A DNA stretch of 5,011 nucleotides, from positions 1 to 5,011 of the forward strand of contig CAZLQJ010000094.1 in the NCBI GenBank assembly GCA_964561705.1, in the 5' to 3' direction. The DNA is from HGM12587 sp964561705. Its GTDB lineage: Bacteria > Bacillota > Clostridia > Lachnospirales > Lachnospiraceae. The position numbers and the translations under genes were made by a program. Below are positions 1 through 5,011 of the stretch, piece by piece (position 1 is the stretch's first letter; each line of letters begins with the position of its first letter). The notes under the pieces were generated by a model. The model was given only the letters and a program-made list of their open reading frames with translations. It made no database searches and was not told where the DNA came from.

Positions 1-44
1 AAAACAGCTTCAGGGAAAAATCTAAATTTCAGAAAATACAAAAA

Positions 45-73
45 TTTTAATATTTTATTTAAAATGTTATAAT
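45..73 (+). promoter_or_regulatory. Predicted sigma-A promoter P1 (extended -10)
   Basis: A perfect extended -10 element, TGTTATAAT, lies at 65-73 (TATAAT at 68-73). A weak -35 match, TTTTAA at 45-50, sits 17 bases upstream, and the surrounding sequence is almost pure A/T and could act as an UP-like element. Transcription would begin near 79-81, leaving a leader of about 100 bases before the start codon at 183. An extended -10 can compensate for a poor -35. The call rests on sequence match only. Confidence 0.6.
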
Positions 74-85
74 TTTTAGTGGGTT

Positions 86-111
86 CATTGCGAAAAAAAA
101 CAATGTATTGT
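86..111. promoter_or_regulatory. Overlapping small dyads, possible operator
   Basis: CATTG at 86-90 is the reverse complement of CAATG at 101-105, with a 10-base A-rich spacer. Overlapping the right arm is a tighter palindrome, ACAAT-GT-ATTGT, at 100-111. Together they cover the -35 and spacer of P2 and lie just downstream of the predicted P1 start, which is where a repressor would act. The arms resemble the outer parts of a catabolite-response element, but the usual central CG is absent. No regulator can be named. Confidence 0.3.
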
Positions 112-116
112 AAAAT
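88..116 (+). promoter_or_regulatory. Predicted second sigma-A promoter P2
   Basis: TTGCGA at 88-93 (four of six matches to TTGACA) is followed after exactly 17 bases by TAAAAT at 111-116 (five of six matches to TATAAT). The spacing is ideal. Transcription from here would start near 122-124 and give a leader of about 60 bases. It is downstream of P1, and its -35, spacer and first -10 base overlap two small dyads, so it could be the regulated one. AT-rich DNA produces such matches by chance, so this is moderate evidence. Confidence 0.4.
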
Positions 117-171
117 TTTAACATAATAATATGTAAAATTGCTATTTATGTGAGCAAAATGCATGGAAAGT

Positions 172-177
172 AGGGGG
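172..177 (+). promoter_or_regulatory. Ribosome binding site for the GH31 gene
   Basis: AGGGGG ends five bases before the ATG at 183 and is a strong G-rich Shine-Dalgarno for a low-GC Gram-positive. It decides the start. The next in-frame ATG at 192 has only AGAGG one base upstream, which is too close, and an in-frame TAG at 171 rules out any earlier start in this frame. Confidence 0.8.
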
Positions 178-182
178 ATAAG

Positions 183-287
183 ATGAGAGGTATGAGAAAA
201 ACCAGCAGAAAAGTCGTTTCTGCAATTCTCGCTGCTGCAATGGTAGCAGGTATGATGCCGCAGCTTCCGGCAGCACAGGTTTTTGCT
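183..287 (+). other. Signal peptide (residues 1-35)
   Basis: The N-terminus has a basic n-region (MRGMRKTSRK), a hydrophobic Ala/Val/Ile/Met core at about residues 11-25, and a c-region ending in V-F-A at 33-35, which fits an A-x-A-type signal peptidase I site before A36-N37. No lipobox cysteine is present, so this is Sec export of a non-lipoprotein. This agrees with surface retention through the C-terminal SLH end. Confidence 0.9.
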
Positions 288-3200
288 GCAAATGGAAGCC
301 TGACTTCGGTTGAAGCAGCATCTGCAAAGGATAACATCGTTACATTGACGTTTAACGATGGAATTAAAGCAAAGATCACATTCCTGGAAGATGGGATCTT
401 TCGTTACAATGTAGATCCGAGCAATGAGTTTTCGGAGTATGCAACAGTAAAGAATGGCTATGAAAGTGTAAGGATCACACAGTATCCGGATGATTATAAG
501 GAATATTCACATCCGTCAGCAGCAGTTACAGAAGAAAATGGCTTTTATGTGATCAAATCAGGGAAAGCAGTCATCAAATATGAAAAATCAACTGCGAAAA
601 TGACGGTAGAATATGACGGAAAAGTGGTTATGCAGGAAAGTGAAGCGCTGAAAGTTGGCGGAAAGACCACACAGTCACTGGTGAAAAATGATGGAGAAAA
701 CTTCTATGGTGGTGGTACACAGAATGGTCGTTTTGTACATACGGGAGAAACCATCAACATTGCGAATGAAAGCAACTGGGTAGATGGCGGTGTTGCATCA
801 CCAAACCCATTTTATTATTCAAGCCAGGGCTATGGTGTTCTTCGCAACACATTCCTGGAAGGATCTTATGACTTTGGAAATACCGAAGAAGATACTGTAA
901 AAACAGTTCATAATGAAAATGAATTTGACGCGTACTACTTCTTATCGAACGGAAAAACTTCTGCGGAAGTTGTACAGGATATTTTAGATGAATATTTTCA
1001 CGTAACAGGTAATCCGGTATTGCTGCCGGAATATGCATTTTATGAAGGACATTTAAATGCATATAACCGTGATTCCTGGAGTGAAGCTAACCCTGCAGAT
1101 ACCAAAGCCTGGAAAATTTTTGGCAGCAAATCTGCCAGCGGATCAGAAGGCTATGCCAGCGTTGAAAGGGAAGCTGGTCAGGCAACCGGTTATAGACTTA
1201 CCGATGGTTTAAATGCAGAAACATTAAATGGAACAAAACCTACAGTTTCTACGGAAAATTATCCGAGCACCGTTGAAACACCTTATAAATATTCTGCACG
1301 TGCAGTGATCGATCAGTATGAAGATATGGACATGCCGCTGGGCTACTTCCTTCCAAATGATGGATATGGCGCAGGATACGGACAGAATGGTTACTATGTA
1401 AAAGGTGATGTAAACAGCGCAGAATGTATCGCTGCAATCAATGCAAACGTTGCAAACTTGAAAGCATTTGCAGACTATGCAAAAGAAAAAGGTCTGGAAA
1501 CGGGTCTTTGGACACAGAGTGCATTGACACCACAGGAAAACCCGAATGAGTTTTGGCATTTGCTTCGTGATTTTAAAAAGGAAGTAGATGCAGGAGTTAC
1601 GACTCTGAAGACGGACGTTGCATGGGTTGGCTGGGGCTATGATATGGCATTGAATGCACAGCAGACCGGATACAACACAGTAACAACCAGTTCCGATTAT
1701 CGTGCAAACGTGATCTCTCTGGATGGCTGGGCTGGTACACAGCGTTTTGCGGGAATCTGGACAGGTGATCAGTACGGCGGTAACTGGGAATACATTCGTT
1801 TCCATATTCCGACCTATATTGGACAGTCCTTAAGCGGTAATCCGAACATCGGAAGTGATGTGGATGGTATCTTTGGTGGTAACTCTGTGATCACAACCCG
1901 TGATACCCAGTGGAAGATCTTTACACCAACCATGCTGAACATGGATGGATGGGGAAGCTATGCAAAAACACCTTATACAGCAGGTGATCCATACACAGGT
2001 ATCAACAGAATGTACCTGAAAATGAAAGCACAGCTGCTTCCATATATTTATACAAATGCAGCATCAGCAGCAAATATTGATACTGGAAACGGTGATACCG
2101 GACTTCCGATGATCCGTGCAATGTTCCTGGAATATCCGGACGATGCCTATGCAGCATCCAAAGATATGCAGTATCAGTATATGTTTGGTGAAAACCTTCT
2201 GATTGCCCCTGTTTATACACAGACAAGTGCGTTTGATGCCCAGGGTAATGACGTAAGAAATGGCATTTATCTTCCGGATGAAGATCAGGTATGGATTGAC
2301 TACCTTACAGGAGATCAGTATCTGGGCGGACAGGCATTAAACAACTTCGATGCACCGATCTGGAAACTTCCGATATTTGTAAAGAATGGTGCGATCATTC
2401 CGATGTGGGAAGAAAATAACAACCCATCACAGATCGACAAAACAAACAGAATTGCAGAATTCTGGCCGGCAGGATCTACAGAATATACATTATATGAAGA
2501 TAATGGTACTTATGTAAAAAATACACAGACAGAAGTAGATGGATATGGCACAGTAAACGATATTGATTACGGTGATCATGTTTCTACAAAATATACTTCT
2601 GTAGTAAACAATGGCACAGCAACTTTAACTGCTGAAAAATCTACAGGTACTTATGAAGGATATGATAAAGATAAAAATACAACATTTATCGTAAATGTAT
2701 CCAAAGCACCTACCGCTGTTACAGCGAAAAACGGAGATACAGTTCTTACAAAAGTAGAAAAGACCAGCAAAGAAGAAGTGATGAATGCAACACTTGAAGC
2801 TGGACAGTTTGCATACTACTATGATGCAGCTCCTGCAATCGAAATTTATGGTGTAGAAGCAGAAGATGAATTTGCAGCAATGATGGAAGGCAAAGTATCT
2901 TCTCCAAAACTTTATGTAAAATTTGCAGAAACAGATTCTCAGGCAAATGTTCAGGTTCTTACCATTGAAGGATTTGAAAATGTAGATGAAGATCTTCAGT
3001 TAAATCAGAAAGATGAAAACCTTGCAGCGCCTGCAAATCTTCGTGATGTTGAAGAAACTAAGACACCAACCAGCAATGCCATTGCATGGGATGCTGTAGA
3101 AGGTGCAACAGGCTATGATGTAATGATTGATGGCGTTGTAAACAATTTAGGAAGCAATGCAACAACGTTTGTACATAGCGATTGTGAATACAATACAACA

Positions 3201-5011
3201 CACACCTATAAAGTTCGTGCGAGAAGCGCAAAAGGAGTTTCTGACTGGTCAGCTGAGATTACAGCAACCACAAAAGAAGATCCATGGAGAAATGTGCTGG
3301 AAGCATCCATTACCTGGACGGGTGGAGAACAATGGGGTGCATTGAAAAATGCAATGGATCATGATACAAGTACCATGTTCCATTCTACAGGGGATGTAGT
3401 AACAGATGCAGTTCCAATGATCTTTGATTTTGGAAAAGCATATATTTTAGACAAATTTGAGTACTATGCACGTGAAGATAACTATGGAAACGGAACCGTT
3501 CAGAGAATGAACGTTTATACAAGTTTGGACGGTATTAACTGGCAGCTGGTACACGAAGGTACGGAAGACTGGACTTATGATAAGTCAAAATCAAGTGCAG
3601 AAAATGTAAAGACGGTCGATTTTGAGGGAACCGGTGCACGTTATGTGAAACTGATTGTTACAAAATCTACAGGAAACTTCTTCGCGGCAAACGAATTGGC
3701 AATCCATAAGAAAGATGGAAGCAGTGCATTTGCGATTGGAAGTACCAATGCACTTGTAGAAGTGGCAGATGCAGATTATACAAATATGAAGAACTACCTT
3801 GGAATGTGTGAAAAAGATGGTTCTAAATTTGTGGATCAGATTCAGAAGAGAAATGGTGATATCAACTACAACGGCATCTATGATGTTTATGATTATGCTT
3901 ATACCATGTTCAATTTGGACGGCGGCACAGCAAAGACAGGAGATGTTTATGGATGCATTACCTATACTGCAACTGAAAAAGATGGAACTGTTGTGATCGA
4001 TATCATTGCACAGGATGTAAAAAATCTGAATGCATTTGGTCAGGTGATCAATTATGATCCGCAGAAATTAACCTTTGTATCTGTAGAGGCAGGAGAACTT
4101 GCCGGTGCGATGGAAAACTTAAGCGCAAACAGAACCTATGATGATGGAACTGCTTATGTAAACCTTGCATTTGCAAACAGAGGTGACCAGGAATTAGTAA
4201 AAGGATCCGGCGTGCTGGCAACGATCACAATGAAAGGTGCGTCAGCAGAGGATATGGATCTGAACGGATTTACATTGATTGGACCAAACTTCAATGTAAA
4301 AGAAACAACAAAAGAAGATGCTATTTTGGCAGATTCTAAGTATGATATTTCATTGGAAAATGTAACTGTAACTGCGGGAAGTGTTGATACAACCGGAAAT
4401 GCAGGTTCTAAAATTGGTGCAATCGAATATGCGACAGACTATGATGAAGAAACTGCATGGATGACAGATTGGAACGGATTTGGTACAACACTGAGTGAGG
4501 GCAAAGGATGGATCGACATCCAGTTCCCGGAAGCACATACAGTGGATGGATACAGATACTTACCGGGTCCAAGTACAGGTGGAAGCTTCACATCAACAAC
4601 TGCTTATGAAATTTATGTAAAGACAGAAGGTAGTGACGAATACGTGAAGGCTGCAGAAGGTAACTGGGCAAATACCAGCGGATGGAAGATTGCAGAATTT
4701 ACTCCGATTGAAAATGTAACAAATGTAAAATTTGTTACAAAACAGGCATTACCAACAAACTGGTGGGCAATTGCATCAGAAATCCGTGTAATGAGCAAAG
4801 TGGAATATGAGGCAACATTAGATAAACCGACAAAACCAGAAGAAAAGGATCCAGTAACAGAAGTATTTACAGACGTTGTAGCAGGTTCGTGGTATGTGGA
4901 TGCGGTACAGTATGTATACAACACCGGTCTGATGTCTGGCTTCCAGGATCAATTTACACCGAATGCAAATATGTCAAGAGCCATGGTAGTAACTACCCTT
5001 TACAGAATGGA
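183..5011 (+). CDS. Secreted modular GH31 glycosidase (probable alpha-N-acetylgalactosaminidase) with CBM32, dockerin, cohesin and SLH modules; 3' end outside window
   Basis: This is a cell-surface glycoside hydrolase, open for 1,609 codons to the window edge with no frameshift or stop. Modules by residue: signal peptide 1-35; GH31 N-terminal beta-sandwich about 37-277; catalytic barrel about 278-665; C-terminal beta domains about 667-892; fibronectin III 949-1031; CBM32-like 1034-1178; dockerin-like about 1205-1248; cohesin-like 1254-1373; second CBM32-like about 1396-1539; Pro/Lys/Glu linker; SLH from 1560. The likely nucleophile is D478 (LKTDVAW) and the acid/base D529 (IWTGDQ). D393 in LPNDGYGAGYG and the motif GSDVDGIFGG (557-566) are also GH31 signatures. 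GH31 enzymes are retaining alpha-glycosidases. The motif set, as I recall it, is closest to the bacterial GalNAc-releasing branch (GH31_18) that acts on Tn-type mucin O-glycans; alpha-galactosidase activity is the main alternative. GH31 membership is firm and the substrate inferred. The missing end probably holds more SLH repeats. Confidence 0.93.
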   Translation, partial: MRGMRKTSRKVVSAILAAAMVAGMMPQLPAAQVFAANGSLTSVEAASAKDNIVTLTFNDGIKAKITFLEDGIFRYNVDPSNEFSEYATVKNGYESVRITQYPDDYKEYSHPSAAVTEENGFYVIKSGKAVIKYEKSTAKMTVEYDGKVVMQESEALKVGGKTTQSLVKNDGENFYGGGTQNGRFVHTGETINIANESNWVDGGVASPNPFYYSSQGYGVLRNTFLEGSYDFGNTEEDTVKTVHNENEFDAYYFLSNGKTSAEVVQDILDEYFHVTGNPVLLPEYAFYEGHLNAYNRDSWSEANPADTKAWKIFGSKSASGSEGYASVEREAGQATGYRLTDGLNAETLNGTKPTVSTENYPSTVETPYKYSARAVIDQYEDMDMPLGYFLPNDGYGAGYGQNGYYVKGDVNSAECIAAINANVANLKAFADYAKEKGLETGLWTQSALTPQENPNEFWHLLRDFKKEVDAGVTTLKTDVAWVGWGYDMALNAQQTGYNTVTTSSDYRANVISLDGWAGTQRFAGIWTGDQYGGNWEYIRFHIPTYIGQSLSGNPNIGSDVDGIFGGNSVITTRDTQWKIFTPTMLNMDGWGSYAKTPYTAGDPYTGINRMYLKMKAQLLPYIYTNAASAANIDTGNGDTGLPMIRAMFLEYPDDAYAASKDMQYQYMFGENLLIAPVYTQTSAFDAQGNDVRNGIYLPDEDQVWIDYLTGDQYLGGQALNNFDAPIWKLPIFVKNGAIIPMWEENNNPSQIDKTNRIAEFWPAGSTEYTLYEDNGTYVKNTQTEVDGYGTVNDIDYGDHVSTKYTSVVNNGTATLTAEKSTGTYEGYDKDKNTTFIVNVSKAPTAVTAKNGDTVLTKVEKTSKEEVMNATLEAGQFAYYYDAAPAIEIYGVEAEDEFAAMMEGKVSSPKLYVKFAETDSQANVQVLTIEGFENVDEDLQLNQKDENLAAPANLRDVEETKTPTSNAIAWDAVEGATGYDVMIDGVVNNLGSNATTFVHSDCEYNTTHTYKVRARSAKGVSDWSAEITATTKEDPWRNVLEASITWTGGEQWGALKNAMDHDTSTMFHSTGDVVTDAVPMIFDFGKAYILDKFEYYAREDNYGNGTVQRMNVYTSLDGINWQLVHEGTEDWTYDKSKSSAENVKTVDFEGTGARYVKLIVTKSTGNFFAANELAIHKKDGSSAFAIGSTNALVEVADADYTNMKNYLGMCEKDGSKFVDQIQKRNGDINYNGIYDVYDYAYTMFNLDGGTAKTGDVYGCITYTATEKDGTVVIDIIAQDVKNLNAFGQVINYDPQKLTFVSVEAGELAGAMENLSANRTYDDGTAYVNLAFANRGDQELVKGSGVLATITMKGASAEDMDLNGFTLIGPNFNVKETTKEDAILADSKYDISLENVTVTAGSVDTTGNAGSKIGAIEYATDYDEETAWMTDWNGFGTTLSEGKGWIDIQFPEAHTVDGYRYLPGPSTGGSFTSTTAYEIYVKTEGSDEYVKAAEGNWANTSGWKIAEFTPIENVTNVKFVTKQALPTNWWAIASEIRVMSKVEYEATLDKPTKPEEKDPVTEVFTDVVAGSWYVDAVQYVYNTGLMSGFQDQFTPNANMSRAMVVTTLYRM
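291..1013 (+). other. GH31 N-terminal beta-sandwich domain
   Basis: Residues about 37-277 form the galactose-mutarotase-like domain that precedes the barrel in GH31 enzymes. The hallmark is the FYGGGTQNGRF stretch at 174-184, the counterpart of the 'FYGLGE' motif of the family, whose loop usually contributes to the active-site pocket. Further support is the F-Y-Y-S-S-Q-G-Y-G-V-L pattern before residue 230, typical of this domain. Boundaries are approximate. Confidence 0.8.
1014..2177 (+). other. GH31 catalytic (beta/alpha)8 barrel
   Basis: The barrel starts near P278 (PVLLPEYAFYEGHLNAYNRD). Key positions: D393 in LPNDGYG, probably binding substrate; D478 in LKTDVAWVGWGYD, the predicted nucleophile at the end of strand 4; D529 in IWTGDQYGGNW, the predicted acid/base; GSDVDGIFGG at 557-566; R573-D574 with W577, in the position of the family's conserved Arg; and MDGWGS at 587-592. 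All the expected catalytic residues are present, so the enzyme should be active. An insert of roughly 70-85 residues (about 298-380) lies between the first strand region and the LGYFLPNDG strand. The ISLDGWAGTQR motif before the acid/base loop fits the GalNAcase-like branch as I recall it. Confidence 0.87.
2181..2858 (+). other. GH31 proximal and distal C-terminal beta domains
   Basis: After the barrel, residues 667-680 (MFGENLLIAPVYTQ) match the G-x-x-L-L-V-A-P-V motif that marks entry to the proximal C-terminal domain. IWKLPIFVKNGAIIPMW follows, equivalent to the 'PVFVRAGSIIP' motif of GH31. A YTLYEDNGTY stretch at 768-777 is the 'LYEDDG' signature of the distal domain. It ends near EIYGVE (887-892). 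A further 55 or so residues of unassigned, beta-rich sequence run to the fibronectin module. Confidence 0.75.
3027..3275 (+). other. Fibronectin type III module
   Basis: Residues 949-1031 show the FN3 pattern: A-P-A-N-L-R at the start, then the conserved Trp in AIAWDAVEGATGYDVMIDG, the THTYKVRARSAKGVSDWS strands, and a closing I-T-A-T-T. FN3 modules in secreted bacterial glycosidases usually act as spacers between catalytic and binding modules. Here it separates the GH31 core from the first CBM32-like module. Confidence 0.85.
3282..3716 (+). other. First F5/8 type C (CBM32-like) module
   Basis: Residues 1034-1178 follow the discoidin/CBM32 pattern. They show A-M-D-H-D-T-S-T-M-F-H-S, the counterpart of the usual 'AfDGnpsT.WhS', then M-I-F-D-F-G-K-A-Y-I-L-D, then M-N-V-Y-T-S-L-D-G-I-N-W, then A-R-Y-V-K-L-I-V-T, and finally F-F-A-A-N-E-L-A-I near the end. 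Aromatic residues in loops (W1035, the Trp of ASITWTGGEQW, and FF at 1166-1167) could contact sugar. CBM32 modules often bind galactose, GalNAc or related host-glycan ends, which fits the predicted catalytic activity. Confidence 0.8.
3795..3926 (+). other. Dockerin-like segment with one calcium-binding loop
   Basis: Residues about 1205-1248 include NGDINYNGIYDVYDYAYTMF. The loop D1226-x-N1228-x-N1230-x-x-x-D1234-x-x-D1237 has calcium ligands at the spacing of a type I dockerin repeat, and a short helix follows. Classical dockerins have two such repeats; here only one is clear, and the preceding stretch (about 1195-1222) has no second loop. It directly precedes the cohesin-like module. Similar NGDxNxNGxxDxYD segments occur in gut Firmicutes surface glycosidases as I recall. 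Half-dockerin or an EF-hand spacer are both possible. Confidence 0.72.
3942..4301 (+). other. Cohesin-like module
   Basis: Residues 1254-1373 match the cohesin beta-sandwich pattern. VVIDIIAQDVKNLNAFGQVI corresponds to the opening strands with the 'v.g..a..f.l.YDp' motif. NYDPQKLTFVSVEAGEL is the core signature. A-Y-V-N-L-A-F-A-N-R-G-D and the G-S-G-V-L-A-T-I-T-M-K strand follow. Cohesins bind dockerins, so the enzyme may recruit dockerin-bearing partners or fold against its own dockerin-like neighbour. The binding preference cannot be told from sequence. Confidence 0.78.
4368..4799 (+). other. Second F5/8 type C (CBM32-like) module
   Basis: Residues about 1396-1539 show a second discoidin-like pattern: A-T-D-Y-D-E-E-T-A-W-M-T-D-W, then G-W-I-D-I-Q-F-P-E-A-H-T-V-D-G-Y-R-Y-L-P-G, then Y-E-I-Y-V-K-T-E-G-S-D-E-Y, then A-E-F-T-P-I, and a closing NWWAIASEIRVMSK. 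It keeps the 'fryLPR' and 'aSEI.v' features of the family. It is clearly diverged from the first module and not a recent duplication, so the two may bind different sugars. Confidence 0.78.
4860..5011 (+). other. S-layer homology (SLH) repeat, cut by window edge
   Basis: Residues 1560-1609 read as an SLH repeat: V-F-T-D-V at the start, then S-W-Y-V-D-A-V-Q-Y-V-Y-N-T-G-L-M-S-G-F, then Q-F-T-P-N-A-N-M-S-R-A-M-V-V-T-T-L-Y-R-M. It follows a charged linker rich in Pro, Lys and Glu (about 1540-1559). SLH repeats normally come in twos or threes and bind secondary cell-wall polymers, so the enzyme is expected to be displayed on the wall. The rest of the array lies beyond 5011. Confidence 0.88.

Noticed and set aside
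1..44. End of an upstream gene or a terminator at the left edge
   Set aside because: No convincing coding stretch and no GC stem followed by a T-run is visible in these bases.
88..103. Catabolite-response element (cre) for CcpA
   Set aside because: The outer bases fit the cre pattern (TTG...A...CAA), but the central CG, which LacI-family operators nearly always need, is replaced by AA.
111..120. Perfect 10-base palindrome TAAAATTTTA
   Set aside because: It is made only of A and T in a very AT-rich leader, so it is easily expected by chance. It also overlaps the P2 -10 and needs no separate explanation.
159..173. Short leader peptide starting at ATG 159 (MHGK then stop)
   Set aside because: It is only four codons, has no ribosome site of its own, and its stop falls at the Shine-Dalgarno of the real gene. 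It is most likely chance.
754..1062. 102-residue open frame on the - strand
   Set aside because: It is antisense to the GH31 N-terminal domain and barrel start. Its His/Leu-rich composition has no recognisable motif.
1224..1805. 193-residue open frame on the - strand, rich in Cys, Ile and Phe
   Set aside because: It lies wholly opposite the GH31 catalytic barrel, including both predicted catalytic Asp codons. Its composition is what antisense translation of this coding sequence gives, and no promoter or ribosome site supports it.
4613..4924. 103-residue open frame on the - strand, rich in Ser and Thr
   Set aside because: It is antisense to the second CBM32-like module and the SLH start, shows no domain pattern, and is a shadow of the real gene.

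Overview
The window holds one very long, uninterrupted reading frame on the + strand. It starts at 183 and runs off the right edge at 5011, giving 1,609 complete codons and no stop. A 182-base, very AT-rich leader precedes it and carries recognisable promoter elements and a strong ribosome binding site. No RNA gene, mobile element, CRISPR array or second protein-coding gene is supported. The long open frames on the other strand are shadows of this gene.

The product is a secreted, multi-modular glycoside hydrolase. In order it has: a signal peptide; a GH31 alpha-glycosidase core with N-terminal beta-sandwich, (beta/alpha)8 barrel and C-terminal beta domains; a fibronectin type III module; a first F5/8 type C (CBM32-like) module; a dockerin-like segment with a single calcium loop; a cohesin-like module; a second CBM32-like module; a charged Pro/Lys/Glu linker; and an S-layer homology (SLH) repeat cut by the window edge. 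The catalytic motifs look like the GH31 branch described as alpha-N-acetylgalactosaminidases (mucin-core or Tn-type GalNAc removal) more than the alpha-glucosidase or alpha-xylosidase branches. That substrate call is from memory of the family and is an inference.

The architecture suggests a Gram-positive gut Clostridia species, most likely Lachnospiraceae (for example Blautia, Mediterraneibacter or Ruminococcus relatives). Supporting points are moderate-to-low GC in the coding region, a much more AT-rich leader, a G-rich Shine-Dalgarno, and the combination of CBM32, dockerin/cohesin and SLH modules typical of host-glycan-degrading surface enzymes in that group. The genus cannot be fixed from the window.

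As a working model, the SLH end tethers the enzyme to the cell wall, the two CBM32-like modules hold galactose- or GalNAc-bearing host glycans, the GH31 core removes terminal alpha-linked sugars, and the adjacent dockerin and cohesin offer sites for assembling with other enzymes. The leader contains two plausible sigma-A-type promoters and small dyads overlapping the downstream one, suggesting regulated expression.
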